A stretch of 64,000 nucleotides of DNA from positions 1 to 64,000 of the forward strand of contig NZ_MVAB01000001.1 of assembly GCF_002026305.1 (NCBI RefSeq), in the 5' to 3' direction. A program made the position numbers and the translations under genes. The notes beneath the pieces are model-generated. The model was not told where the DNA came from. It made no database searches and was given only the letters and a program-made list of their open reading frames with translations. Below, piece after piece: positions 39,437 through 49,134 of this stretch (position 1 is the first letter of the stretch; every line of letters starts with the position of its first letter). This DNA is from Vagococcus martis. Lineage in GTDB: Bacteria > Bacillota > Bacilli > Lactobacillales > Vagococcaceae.

Positions 39437-40699
39437 TTAAAATGTTAAAAGGAAATATTTTTTCTTACCACGACGAACCACAATAAATGAGTTCTCGATT
39501 TTATCTTTATCTGATAAAACATAGTCTAGGTCTTGGATTCTATCGCCGTTAATGTAAATAGCACCATTTTGGACATCTTCACGTGCTTGACGTTTTGACG
39601 ATTCAATACCAGAGTTGACTAGTAATTCAACAAGGTTTAAATCATCATTAGCTGAGACATCATAACTAGGAACATCTTTAAATCCTTGTTTAATTTCTTC
39701 AGCTGTTAATTCCTTGATGTCACCACTAAACAGTGCTTTAGAAATTCTAACAGCTTGTTCGTAAGATTTTTCACCATGAACAAGTGTTGTCACTTCTTTA
39801 GCCAACGCTTTTTGAGCTGCTCTTTCATGAGGTGCCTCATTAAATTCTTTTTCAATCTCAGCAATTTTATCTAGTGATAAAAATGTAAAGTATTTTAAGA
39901 ATTGGACCGCATCACGATCATCTGTATTTAACCAAAATTGATAAAATTCATAAGGAGATGTTTTATCTGCATCTAACCAAACCGCATTTCCTTCTGTTTT
40001 ACCAAATTTTGTACCATCTGCCTTTTTAATTAGTGGCATCGTTAATCCGTATCCTTGAACTTCTTTTTCACGGCGTAATAACTCAATTCCTGAAGTGATA
40101 TTTCCCCACTGATCACTTCCACCTAATTGAAGTTTTACTCCTTCAGTCTCATATAATTTTAGAAAGTCATAAGCTTGCAGTAATTGGTAGGCAAATTCAG
40201 TATATGAAATACCTGTTTCAATACGACGCTTCACACTTTCTTTACTCATCATATAGTTAATTGTAAAGTTTTTACCCACATCTCTTAAAAAGTCAATCAA
40301 TGTCATACTAGTTAACCAATCAGCATTATTAGCTAAAATTGCAGGATTTGTTTTATCATCAAAATCAATAAAACGAGACAATTGATTTTTAAGACTATTA
40401 GCCCATGATTCAACAATTTCAGTAGAATTTAAACTACGTTCTGCATCTTTAAATGATGGGTCACCAATCATACCCGTTCCCCCACCAACAAGTGCTACTG
40501 GCACGTGTCCTTGTTCTTGAAATCGTTTTAAGGTTAATACTGGTAATAAATGACCGATGTGTAAACTATCTGCTGTCGGATCAAAACCAATATACAACTT
40601 AACAGACTCTTCATTCAATAATTCTTCTAATGCTTGTTCGTCAGTCATTTGATAGACGAGACCACGATCCTTTAATTCTGATAAAAAATTCGTTGTCAT
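39437..40699 (-). CDS. tyrS: Tyrosyl-tRNA synthetase
   Basis: Class I synthetase charging tRNA-Tyr. The HIGH motif is 'LHIGHLLP', the tyrosine site is '[24 protein letters not shown]', the KMSKS-like loop is 'KFGKTEG', and a C-terminal S4 domain ('[21 protein letters not shown]') ends the 420-residue protein. Unlike thrS and glyQS in this window, the short leader (40700-40790) shows no T-box core. It is divergent from the PBP gene; that tyrS/pbp neighbourhood also occurs in streptococci. Confidence 0.97.
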   Translation of the reverse strand: MTTNFLSELKDRGLVYQMTDEQALEELLNEESVKLYIGFDPTADSLHIGHLLPVLTLKRFQEQGHVPVALVGGGTGMIGDPSFKDAERSLNSTEIVESWANSLKNQLSRFIDFDDKTNPAILANNADWLTSMTLIDFLRDVGKNFTINYMMSKESVKRRIETGISYTEFAYQLLQAYDFLKLYETEGVKLQLGGSDQWGNITSGIELLRREKEVQGYGLTMPLIKKADGTKFGKTEGNAVWLDADKTSPYEFYQFWLNTDDRDAVQFLKYFTFLSLDKIAEIEKEFNEAPHERAAQKALAKEVTTLVHGEKSYEQAVRISKALFSGDIKELTAEEIKQGFKDVPSYDVSANDDLNLVELLVNSGIESSKRQAREDVQNGAIYINGDRIQDLDYVLSDKDKIENSFIVVRRGKKKYFLLTF

Positions 40700-40798
40700 A
40701 TTAGTTCCTCCTTAATTTTATTCATCTTTAATCTTAACCTATTCAAATCATAAAAGAAAGATGAAAACGTCATTTTTATCTTATAAAATCAAAACAAT

Positions 40799-40828
40799 TT
40801 GACTAAGTATAATGATTAATTGTAAAAT
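40799..40828 (+). promoter_or_regulatory. Possible promoter of the PBP gene
   Basis: TTGACT (40799-40804) and TAAAAT (40823-40828) with an 18-base spacer, about 40 bases before the start codon. Confidence 0.45.
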
Positions 40829-40867
40829 AATATAATTGAGCATATTAATATAAGATGAGGTGATACA

Positions 40868-43237
40868 TTGAATGAGGATAATCAGTTTGACCCCTCTAAC
40901 GAATTGAACAGTCAAGTTCCCGAACAATTGGACACACAAGCACCTGAACCCAATAGCAAACACGATTGGCCATTTGTCCTAAATGTGACATATCGCGTCA
41001 TTCGCTCTCTCATGTTATTACTTATCGTTGTTGTACTAGCTGTTGCAACGTTAGGTGTTGGAACCGGTATAGGATACTTTGCCTCACTAGTCAAAACGGT
41101 AGATGTTCCAAAACCAGATGACCTTATAAAAAAAATCTCTAATTTGGATCAACAATCAAATATGACTTATGCAGACGGATCACAAATTGCTGTTATTCAA
41201 TCCGATTTAATCAGAACAAACGTCTCTTCTGATAGCATTTCGGACTTTATAAAAGAAGCCTTGATATCAACTGAGGATGAGAACTTTTTTAAACATAAAG
41301 GAATCGTTCCAAAAGCCATTGCTCGTGCAACGATTTCTGATGTCATAGGTATTGGTAATAAATCTGGTGGTTCAACAATTACGCAACAGCTTGTCAAACA
41401 GCAAGTTTTAACTAATGAAACATCTTATCGTAGAAAAGCATCCGAGATTGTACTAGCCTTAAAAACAGAGAAAATCATGTCAAAAGATGAGATTTTAAGT
41501 TCCTACTTGAATGTATCCCCATTTGGGCGAAACAATCATGGTGAAAACATTGCTGGTATTGAGGAAGCTGCTTTAGGTATATTTGGTGTTCATGCCAGTG
41601 ATGTGACACTTCCACAAGCTGCCTTTTTAGCAGGATTACCGCAAAGCCCTATTGAGTATTCACCTTACACCAATGACGCACAACTAAAAGAAGACTTAAG
41701 TGCTGGATTGAATCGAAAAAATGACGTGTTATTCAATATGTATCGTGAAAAAATTATCACAAAAGATGAATACGAAGCAGCTAAAGGGTATGATTTGAAG
41801 CAAGATTTTCTCAAACCAGAACCAAAAGCAGAAAATGATAATGGCTTTTTATACAACTATATTTATGACGAAGCCACGCGTGTGTTAATGCCTAGCTACT
41901 ATGAAGCAGACGGGTATACTGAAGCCGACATTAATGAGTCGAAACAATTATTCGATCAATACTTTGAACGCGTGAAAAAAGATATTGCTCGTTCTGGTTA
42001 TACGATTCATTCTACTATTGATAAGACAACACATAATGCCATGCAAGAAGCAGTTAATAACTTTGGGTACTTACTTGATGACGGCAGCGGAAAATTGCTC
42101 GAAACTGGTAGTGTCTTGATGGATAATCAAACTGGACGAATCTATGGGTTTATTGGTGGACGAGATTACAATCAAAATCAAAATAATCATGCCTTCCAAA
42201 CAAGACGCTCACCTGGCTCTACGATGAAACCTATTTTAGCTTATGCTCCTGCTATTGATAATGGGATTATCGGTTCAGAATCAAAACTTTCTGACTACCC
42301 ATTGAAATACAAAAATGGTCAAGAAGTAAAAAATTATTCTGATAAGGGGAGTAATTCGTTCAAATCAGTCAGAGAAGCGTTAAAATGGTCGTTGAATATT
42401 CCTGTTGTGAATCTTTACAATGATATGCTTCAAAGCATTGATCCTAAACAGTATTTTGACAAAATGAATATTGGACTTAACCCAGATGAATATTACCGAG
42501 AATCAATCCCTCTTGGAGGAACGGATCATGGTATGACTGTATTAGAAGAAACTGAAGCCTATGCCACTTTGGCAAATAAAGGGGTATATAATAAAGGGTA
42601 TTCTATTGATAAAATCACCAATGAAAAAGGTGACGTGATTTATGAGCATAAACAAGAACCTAATCAAGTCTTTAAACCTGCCACTGCCTCAATCATGAAT
42701 GACATGATGAGAGACGTATTAAAAAGTGGTACCGGGCAACCTGCTCAAGACGCACTCAAATCTGTTAATCCAACACTAGCTAAAGCAGACTGGGTTGGAA
42801 AAACGGGTACTTCTGAAAACGAACAAGATTATTGGTTTACAGCTTCAACACCTGGTGTGACAATGAGTAGTTGGATTGGCTATGATGATAACACCCAAAT
42901 GAACTCTACTTGGAACAAACAAAACATGGTGTACTGGGCTTATATGACTAATTATGTTTACCAAAGAAATCCAGATGTTTTCAAAGCATCTGATAAATTT
43001 ACCCTAGATCCTTCAGTGAAAAAAGAAAAAGTGGTTGAATTTACCGGTGAAAAAGTTGGGGTCGTTAAAGTTGATAATCAACAAATTAACCTAAAAGGGT
43101 CTAAAGAAATTGATAGCCTATATGCAACTGATGGACCAAAAGATAGCGTCTTTAAGTTTGGTATTGGTGGAACCGATGCTAATTATAAGGATGCTTGGAA
43201 AACATTTAGTAAACCTGCAACAAACAAACGTAAATAA
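40868..43237 (+). CDS. Bifunctional class A penicillin-binding protein (PBP1b-like)
   Basis: Polymerises and cross-links peptidoglycan. A hydrophilic cytoplasmic tail (about 1-45) and one membrane segment (about 50-75) lead to the GT51 glycosyltransferase domain ('EDENFFKHKGI', 'GGSTITQQLVKQ') and then the transpeptidase domain with SxxK at Ser451 ('SPGSTMKP'), an SxN-type 'SLN' and 'KTGTSE'. It has 789 residues. The start is a TTG with GAGGTGA upstream. Both catalytic centres look intact. It faces tyrS, as PBP1b does in streptococci. Confidence 0.93.
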   Translation: MNEDNQFDPSNELNSQVPEQLDTQAPEPNSKHDWPFVLNVTYRVIRSLMLLLIVVVLAVATLGVGTGIGYFASLVKTVDVPKPDDLIKKISNLDQQSNMTYADGSQIAVIQSDLIRTNVSSDSISDFIKEALISTEDENFFKHKGIVPKAIARATISDVIGIGNKSGGSTITQQLVKQQVLTNETSYRRKASEIVLALKTEKIMSKDEILSSYLNVSPFGRNNHGENIAGIEEAALGIFGVHASDVTLPQAAFLAGLPQSPIEYSPYTNDAQLKEDLSAGLNRKNDVLFNMYREKIITKDEYEAAKGYDLKQDFLKPEPKAENDNGFLYNYIYDEATRVLMPSYYEADGYTEADINESKQLFDQYFERVKKDIARSGYTIHSTIDKTTHNAMQEAVNNFGYLLDDGSGKLLETGSVLMDNQTGRIYGFIGGRDYNQNQNNHAFQTRRSPGSTMKPILAYAPAIDNGIIGSESKLSDYPLKYKNGQEVKNYSDKGSNSFKSVREALKWSLNIPVVNLYNDMLQSIDPKQYFDKMNIGLNPDEYYRESIPLGGTDHGMTVLEETEAYATLANKGVYNKGYSIDKITNEKGDVIYEHKQEPNQVFKPATASIMNDMMRDVLKSGTGQPAQDALKSVNPTLAKADWVGKTGTSENEQDYWFTASTPGVTMSSWIGYDDNTQMNSTWNKQNMVYWAYMTNYVYQRNPDVFKASDKFTLDPSVKKEKVVEFTGEKVGVVKVDNQQINLKGSKEIDSLYATDGPKDSVFKFGIGGTDANYKDAWKTFSKPATNKRK

Positions 43238-43242
43238 ATACA

Positions 43243-43286
43243 TAAAAAAAGAGTGATAGCTTATTTTTAAGCCTCACTCTTTTTTG
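43243..43286. terminator. Bidirectional terminator between the PBP gene and glyS
   Basis: AAAAAGAGTGA ... TCACTCTTTTT with an inner GCTTA/TAAGC stem; it serves the two convergent genes. Confidence 0.87.
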
Positions 43287-45362
43287 TTATTTCACAATCA
43301 GACGATCTAAACTAGCAAATGATAATGCAATATTTGCAATAGTACGTAATTGATTTAAACGATTTGTTCGAACTTCGTCATTATCAACCATCACCATTGT
43401 ATCTTCAAAATAAGCTTCGATTAATGGGTTTAACTGACGTAATTCCTCATATAATTCATTTAACGTCAACTCACCCACTTTTTTAGAAACGGATGCGATG
43501 GCATCATATAATTTTTTCTCTGATTCATTTTCAAATAAATCAGGATTTACTGCACCTATTTCGTTATCTTCCACTTTATTTGATAAATTGATGACACGTG
43601 TCAACGACTCAATTGTTGGTCTAAAGTCCGATTCCGCTGCATGACTTTCTAGAATATCAGCCGTTTCAAACATGGTATGCAAGTTTTCTTGGCGACTTTC
43701 TAAAACTGCTTCGATGATATCATGGCGAATTTTTTTACCACTAAACCATTGTTTCATACGACCTTTAATGAATTCTGTTAGCACTTCTTCATCTGAGTCA
43801 ATACTTAAACCAAAACGTTCAATGTCTTCATTAATTAATTCTTTCATTTGTTGTTGTAAACGAACGATTGGGAAATCCCATCCTTTCGATTCGATAATAC
43901 GGATAATACCATAAGCTTGTCTTCTAAGTGCATATGGGTCATTTGATCCTTTAGGCATAAGTCCAACAGCAAAAAATGATAATAACGTATCAGACTTGTC
44001 TGCAATAGCTAAGACAGCCCCCACATTACTTTCAGGTAACTCGCCATCACTTGATTTAGGTAAATAATGCTCGCGAATCGCTTGAGCTACACCTTTACTT
44101 TCACCTTTAATTGTTGCATATTTTTCCCCGATTAATCCTTGTAACTCTGGAAACTCATCTACCATTAATGTGACCAAATCAAACTTATAAATTTGAGCAG
44201 CACGTTCTAAATCTTTCATCTCTGTGTCAGATAGACCAACTGATGTTCCAATTAATCTTGAAATCACAGAAACACGTTGCATTTTTTCATACATTGACCC
44301 AATTTTTTCATGGAATGTGACTGATTTTAGTTTTTCGACATAATCAGCAATAGATGATTTCAAATCTTCTTCATAGAAAAATTCTGCATCTTCCAAACGA
44401 GCTTGAAGAACTTTTTCATTTCCTTTTCGAACGTTATCAAGATAGTCGGAGTTACCATTTCGTACAGAGACAAAATGATTTAGTAAGTTTCCTTCTGAAT
44501 CTAGGACTTCAAAATAACGTTGGTGTTCTTTCATCGACGTAATTAAAACTTCTGAAGGTAATGATAAGTAGTTTTTCTCAAAGTTTCCAACAAAAACAGT
44601 TGGGTATTCAACAAGATTAACGACTTCTTCTAATAAATCGGCATCTTGAGGAATTGTCCATTGATTTGCTTCTTCTATATCATTGATTTGTTTACTAATT
44701 TTGTCTTGACGAATCACTGGATTAACAATCACAAACTGTTCTTCCAAAGCTGTTTCGTAATCAGATGAGTGATTAATTGTCGCAACTTTTCCTAAGAAAC
44801 GATGTCCACGAGAGGTGTTTGAGCTGTTAATGCCAAACAATGACATAGGGATAATGTTATCTTCAAGTAACGCCACTAACCAATGTACTGGACGGATAAA
44901 GCGGTAGTTTCCTTCTCCCCATGTCATACTGATTGGAAACGTTAAATGAGCAGCGACATCTGTTAAGCCTGGTAAAATCGTTTCAACAGGTTGGCCTTCA
45001 ATAAATTTATCAACAAAGACATACTCAACATCTTTAATTGTTTCAACATATAAATCATCAGTTGTTGCCCCTTGACCTTTAGCAAACCCAATGGCTGCTT
45101 TTGTCCAATTACCGTCCGCATCTTGTGCGATTTTTTTTGCAGGTCCTTTTGCTTTTTCTTCTATGTTTTCTTGTTTATCAGCTAATCCATTTACACGAAT
45201 AGCAAAACGTCTTGGTGTAGAAAACACTTCAATATTATCAAATGACACACGGTGTTCATTCAAGTAATCTGCTGCTTTTTTGGCAAATTGTTTTGATGTT
45301 GGAGTGACTAAATGAGCTGGTACTTCTTCCAACCCGACTTCTAATAAAAATTGTTTACTCAT
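43287..45362 (-). CDS. glyS: Glycyl-tRNA synthetase beta subunit
   Basis: Beta subunit of the heterotetrameric bacterial glycyl-tRNA synthetase, involved in tRNA binding. It begins [19 protein letters not shown], contains 'SGFVSVRNG'-region and '[10 protein letters not shown]' HD-like motifs typical of GlyS, and ends in an anticodon-binding domain. It has 691 residues. Its start overlaps the end of glyQ by 8 bases. Confidence 0.97.
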   Translation of the reverse strand: MSKQFLLEVGLEEVPAHLVTPTSKQFAKKAADYLNEHRVSFDNIEVFSTPRRFAIRVNGLADKQENIEEKAKGPAKKIAQDADGNWTKAAIGFAKGQGATTDDLYVETIKDVEYVFVDKFIEGQPVETILPGLTDVAAHLTFPISMTWGEGNYRFIRPVHWLVALLEDNIIPMSLFGINSSNTSRGHRFLGKVATINHSSDYETALEEQFVIVNPVIRQDKISKQINDIEEANQWTIPQDADLLEEVVNLVEYPTVFVGNFEKNYLSLPSEVLITSMKEHQRYFEVLDSEGNLLNHFVSVRNGNSDYLDNVRKGNEKVLQARLEDAEFFYEEDLKSSIADYVEKLKSVTFHEKIGSMYEKMQRVSVISRLIGTSVGLSDTEMKDLERAAQIYKFDLVTLMVDEFPELQGLIGEKYATIKGESKGVAQAIREHYLPKSSDGELPESNVGAVLAIADKSDTLLSFFAVGLMPKGSNDPYALRRQAYGIIRIIESKGWDFPIVRLQQQMKELINEDIERFGLSIDSDEEVLTEFIKGRMKQWFSGKKIRHDIIEAVLESRQENLHTMFETADILESHAAESDFRPTIESLTRVINLSNKVEDNEIGAVNPDLFENESEKKLYDAIASVSKKVGELTLNELYEELRQLNPLIEAYFEDTMVMVDNDEVRTNRLNQLRTIANIALSFASLDRLIVK

Positions 45363-46260
45363 GAATATCCTCCTCCACTGATTCTTTTAATAATGGGAAA
45401 CCTAATTTCTCACGTTCTTCAACAAACCCTTTAGCTAACGCTCTAGCCATATTACGAATTCTTGCTAAATAACCCGCACGTTCTGTAACAGATACGGCTC
45501 CTCTAGCGTCAAGTAAGTTAAACATGTGACTACATTTTAATACATAATCATACGCAGGATGAATTAATCCTAATTCAATGGCACGTTTTGCTTCGTTTTC
45601 ATAACTGTTAAATAAGTTTAATAATAACTCTTGGTCACTTTGTTCAAATGAATACACTGAATGCTCATATTCAGGTTGCACAAAAATCTCACCGTATTTA
45701 ACACCTTTCGTCCACTCTAAATCATAGACACTTTCAACTTCTTGAATGTAAGAAGCCAAACGTTCTAATCCATATGTAATTTCTGATGTAACAGGTTTAC
45801 ACTCTAATCCACCCACTTGTTGGAAATAAGTAAACTGAGTGATTTCCATGCCGTCTAACCAAACTTCCCAACCTAATCCAGCACAACCCATAGAAGGATT
45901 TTCCCAGTTATCTTCAACAAAACGAATGTCATGTTGTAATGGGTCAATGCCTAATACTTTCAAACTATCCAAATATAATTCTTGGATATTTTCTGGTGAA
46001 GGTTTCATCACGACTTGGAATTGATGATGTTGATACAAACGGTTTGGGTTATCTCCATATCTTCCGTCTGCAGGACGACGTGATGGTTCAACGTATGCTG
46101 CGTTCCAAGGCTCTGGACCAATCGCACGTAAAAAAGTATATGGACTCATTGTTCCGGCCCCTTTTTCCGTGTCGTAGGCTTGCATTAACATACAGCCTTG
46201 ATTTGACCAATAATTTTGTAGAGCTAAAATCATTTCTTGTATGGTTAATTTTTGACTCAT
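45355..46260 (-). CDS. glyQ: Glycyl-tRNA synthetase alpha subunit
   Basis: Catalytic alpha subunit. Motifs include '[19 protein letters not shown]', '[21 protein letters not shown]' and '[23 protein letters not shown]'. It is 302 residues from the ATG at 46260, which has TAGGAGGAG upstream; a longer in-frame reading runs back into the T-box terminator and is not a start. glyQS is controlled by the T-box leader. Confidence 0.97.
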   Translation of the reverse strand: MSQKLTIQEMILALQNYWSNQGCMLMQAYDTEKGAGTMSPYTFLRAIGPEPWNAAYVEPSRRPADGRYGDNPNRLYQHHQFQVVMKPSPENIQELYLDSLKVLGIDPLQHDIRFVEDNWENPSMGCAGLGWEVWLDGMEITQFTYFQQVGGLECKPVTSEITYGLERLASYIQEVESVYDLEWTKGVKYGEIFVQPEYEHSVYSFEQSDQELLLNLFNSYENEAKRAIELGLIHPAYDYVLKCSHMFNLLDARGAVSVTERAGYLARIRNMARALAKGFVEEREKLGFPLLKESVEEDIHE

Positions 46261-46287
46261 TGTTTCTCCTCCTATTTTTTTACATAA

Positions 46288-46500
46288 TAAAAAGTCCCTA
46301 TGCTTGATAAACATATCAAACATAGGGACGACTATTCGCGGTTCCACCCTACTTCCGTTTTCACGGCAGCTTCATTTTAAAACACTCCAGAATGCCTTCA
46401 AGATGATGTCTAATATTTGGCTTACACTCTCCCAAACTCGCTTTCATTAGCTCACTCAACTTTACTTAGTTCTTTCAACGTGTCTATCTAAGTTGTCTTT
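46288..46500 (-). promoter_or_regulatory. T-box leader of glyQS
   Basis: The minus strand shows the full T-box core AGGGTGGAACCGCG (about 46337-46350), then a strong terminator hairpin GTCCCTATG...CATAGGGAC (46294-46328) with a T-run. Upstream, GAAGGCATTC (near 46390) offers a GGC glycine specifier in a plausible loop. Uncharged tRNA-Gly should promote read-through into glyQS. Confidence 0.93.
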
Positions 46501-46503
46501 ATT

Positions 46504-47307
46504 TTAATTGGTATTGTCTTGTTTGTCAATTTTGTTTTCTCTTTTTGGCATCATTTCCTTCCAATTTTGCATATCATCAATAAATTTTTTACTTTTTAGA
46601 TGCAAGCCAACGTATTCTTCATAGATGGAATCAATCACTTGTCTAATGTATTGTTTCGTCTCGTCAGACAAGTTGATGCTTTTAATCTGTTCAAAACTAA
46701 TATGATTAAATAATCGAATAAAATGCAATGCTCTTGGTGAGTAGTGAAACCTTCGATCATCCATTGACCAATGCTTTTGGCACAACACCCCGTGATATTT
46801 ATCAGAAAAATCAAATGGTTCCTCTTGACTACCACAAATGGCACACGATGAAAAATTAAGTTGTATGCCAAAACGTTGAAGCAATTGGATTTCAAAAATA
46901 TTGGTGATTATTTCGGCATCATAGCCCTCATCTATCAGGGTTAGTGAGTCTTTGATAAAACCAAATAAAAACGGATCATAGACATTATCGTCAATGGCAG
47001 CATCACTTAGATTCAAGATATAAGTAGCATAGGCTGATAAAAAAATATCCTGTTGAATCGCAAAAAAAGGATGAATGTCTTTGGCAGAGTTTAAAAAAGA
47101 GAGCCCTTCCTCTTTCAAATCACCAATGTAATTGGCTTGAGTAAAGGGTTGGATGGCTGAATTAATTTGACTGTTCTTTTTATTCGCGTGACGCACAAAA
47201 AACATGCGTTTGCCACTTGATTCAGTAAAAATCTTAACAAGTTTATCACTCTCACGATAATTCCTTGAAAAAAGAACAATCCCATTAACCTCTTGTGGTC
47301 CTCTCAA
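46504..47307 (-). CDS. recO: DNA repair protein RecO
   Basis: Recombination mediator that helps load RecA at gaps. It has an N-terminal OB fold ('VNGIVLFSRNYRESDKLVKIFTESSGK') and a helical C-terminal domain with a 'CAICG' zinc-site remnant. It has 267 residues. It starts with TTG at 47307, with a strong AAGGAGG eight bases before. A short hairpin separates it from era. Confidence 0.93.
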   Translation of the reverse strand: MRGPQEVNGIVLFSRNYRESDKLVKIFTESSGKRMFFVRHANKKNSQINSAIQPFTQANYIGDLKEEGLSFLNSAKDIHPFFAIQQDIFLSAYATYILNLSDAAIDDNVYDPFLFGFIKDSLTLIDEGYDAEIITNIFEIQLLQRFGIQLNFSSCAICGSQEEPFDFSDKYHGVLCQKHWSMDDRRFHYSPRALHFIRLFNHISFEQIKSINLSDETKQYIRQVIDSIYEEYVGLHLKSKKFIDDMQNWKEMMPKRENKIDKQDNTN

Positions 47308-47329
47308 TTTGCCACCTCCTTAAATGAAT

Positions 47330-47353
47330 AAAAAACATGGAAAAATCCATGTT
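47330..47353 (-). terminator. Hairpin after era
   Basis: AAACATGG pairs with CCATGTTT around ATTTTT and T residues follow on the minus strand. It may only partly terminate before recO. Confidence 0.65.
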
Positions 47354-48258
47354 TAATAATCTGTTTCTCTGTATCCATAATTTTGTAAATCACGACGTTT
47401 ATCACGCCAATTTTTTTGTACTTTGACCCACAATTCTAAGAAGACTTTATCACCTAAAAGGTTCTCAATATCTTTACGACTTTTCGTTCCGATATTTTTA
47501 AGCATTTTACCACCTTTACCAATGATAATACCTTTTTGGCTATCGCGTTCCACTATGATTGTGGCTTGAATATGAATTTTATCATGATCATCACGTTTCA
47601 TACTTTCTGTTACGACCGCTACAGAATGAGGCACTTCTTGTTCTGTTAATTGTAAGACTTTCTCACGAATAAGTTCTGACACGATAAAATACTCCGGATG
47701 GTCAGTGACTTGATCATCTGGGAAAAACTGTGGCCCTTCTGGCATATCATTTACTAGTGTTTCTAATAAGTGTTCTACATTATTTCCTTCTGTTGCCGAG
47801 ATTGGGACGATTTCTTTAAAATCAAGTTCTTGACGGTAATCATCAATAATCGGTAACAATTCATCTGGATGCACGGTATCAATTTTATTAATGACTAGAT
47901 ATACAGGAGCATCTGCTTTTTTCAATCGTTCGATGATAAAGTCATCACCACGACCTCTTGGCATATCTGCACTCACCATAAAGATAATGGCATCGACTTC
48001 ACGTAACGCACTATAGGCTGTTTCTACCATGAAATCACCTAATTTATTTTTAGGTTTATGAATTCCTGGCGTATCAATAAACACAATTTGTGCTTCTTTT
48101 GTGGTATAAATTCCTTGAATTTTATTTCGTGTTGTTTGAGCTTTATTACTCATAATCGCAATTTTTTGAGCCACAATACGATTTAATAAGGTTGATTTCC
48201 CAACGTTTGGTCTTCCGACGATTGCGACAAATCCTGATTTAAAATTTTGTTCTGACAT
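47353..48258 (-). CDS. era: GTPase Era
   Basis: Essential GTPase assisting maturation of 16S rRNA and the 30S subunit. G1 is [10 protein letters not shown]3 is DTPG ('[12 protein letters not shown]'), G4 is NKID, and the C-terminal KH domain carries '[14 protein letters not shown]'. It has 301 residues, normal for the family. Part of the conserved phoH-pgpH-ybeY-dgkA-era-recO run. Confidence 0.98.
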   Translation of the reverse strand: MSEQNFKSGFVAIVGRPNVGKSTLLNRIVAQKIAIMSNKAQTTRNKIQGIYTTKEAQIVFIDTPGIHKPKNKLGDFMVETAYSALREVDAIIFMVSADMPRGRGDDFIIERLKKADAPVYLVINKIDTVHPDELLPIIDDYRQELDFKEIVPISATEGNNVEHLLETLVNDMPEGPQFFPDDQVTDHPEYFIVSELIREKVLQLTEQEVPHSVAVVTESMKRDDHDKIHIQATIIVERDSQKGIIIGKGGKMLKNIGTKSRKDIENLLGDKVFLELWVKVQKNWRDKRRDLQNYGYRETDY

Positions 48259-48273
48259 TCAATTTATCCTTTC

Positions 48274-48678
48274 TTAACGACCTACTAAAAATGATATTAT
48301 TTTAGGTAGGAAGATGATCATCCCCACAAATAAAGCAAAAAAGGCACTGAGTAACACCATTCCGGCAGCCATGTCTTTTACTTTTTTCGCCAAAGGATGA
48401 TACGTTTTATTTGTTACTAAATCAACTAATACTTCAAATGCTGTATTGGTCATTTCAGCCATCAATACTAACACAATCGCACAAATTAACCATAGCCATT
48501 CAGCGATTGAAATGTGACAGAAAACACCTAGTATAACCGCACTGAGTCCTAACAACATATGATACTTCATGTTTCGTTCTTCTTTTATCACAGTCTTTAA
48601 TCCATATAATGCATGAGTTAAAGACTGGATAAAACGTCGATTTTTCTCAGTTTGTTTATCGTTCCAAGCCATACGCAT
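48274..48678 (-). CDS. dgkA: Undecaprenol kinase / diacylglycerol kinase family
   Basis: A 134-residue membrane kinase with three membrane segments. The family signature 'AEMTNTAFEVLVDLV' is intact. In Gram-positive bacteria this protein phosphorylates undecaprenol to recycle the lipid carrier for wall synthesis. The start overlaps the end of ybeY by 23 bases (ATG at 48678, AGAAAG upstream; an ATG six bases on is also possible). Confidence 0.93.
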   Translation of the reverse strand: MRMAWNDKQTEKNRRFIQSLTHALYGLKTVIKEERNMKYHMLLGLSAVILGVFCHISIAEWLWLICAIVLVLMAEMTNTAFEVLVDLVTNKTYHPLAKKVKDMAAGMVLLSAFFALFVGMIIFLPKIISFLVGR

Positions 48679-49132
48679 CTAAAATCTTTCTCTGTAAATC
48701 AAACATCTCTTTCTCATCTTCTGGTGTCATATGGTCATATCCATTAAGATGCAAAAATCCATGAATCGTTAAAAAACCAAGTTCTCTATCAAATGAATGG
48801 GCATATTCTTCTGCTTGTTCTTTCGTTCGATCAACAGAAATGAATAAGTCCCCAATATTTCTTGGTAAACCAAGTTCTTCTAAATCAAATTCAAAACCTG
48901 ATAAATCATCTTCTTCTAATGCAAAACTGATTACATCAGTCGGACGATCTTTTTGACGATGCTCTTTGTTGATTTGATGAATTTCTTCATCATCGACAAA
49001 CGTTACTGACATTTCCGTATTTTCTGGTAGATTAATGACTTCTTGTTTCGCTGCAAAATCTATAATCGTTGAAACCAAGTTTAATTGTTCGTCTGTAAGT
49101 GTGTTCGTTTTATCAAGGAGTACCAAATCCAT
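48656..49132 (-). CDS. ybeY: Endoribonuclease YbeY
   Basis: Zinc-dependent RNase needed for 16S rRNA 3' end processing and ribosome quality control. The metal motif HGFLHLNGYDH (H-x3-H-x5-H) is intact near residue 120. It has 158 residues. It lies between pgpH and dgkA in the conserved cluster. Confidence 0.96.
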   Translation of the reverse strand: MDLVLLDKTNTLTDEQLNLVSTIIDFAAKQEVINLPENTEMSVTFVDDEEIHQINKEHRQKDRPTDVISFALEEDDLSGFEFDLEELGLPRNIGDLFISVDRTKEQAEEYAHSFDRELGFLTIHGFLHLNGYDHMTPEDEKEMFDLQRKILDAYGLER

Positions 49133-49134
49133 TG

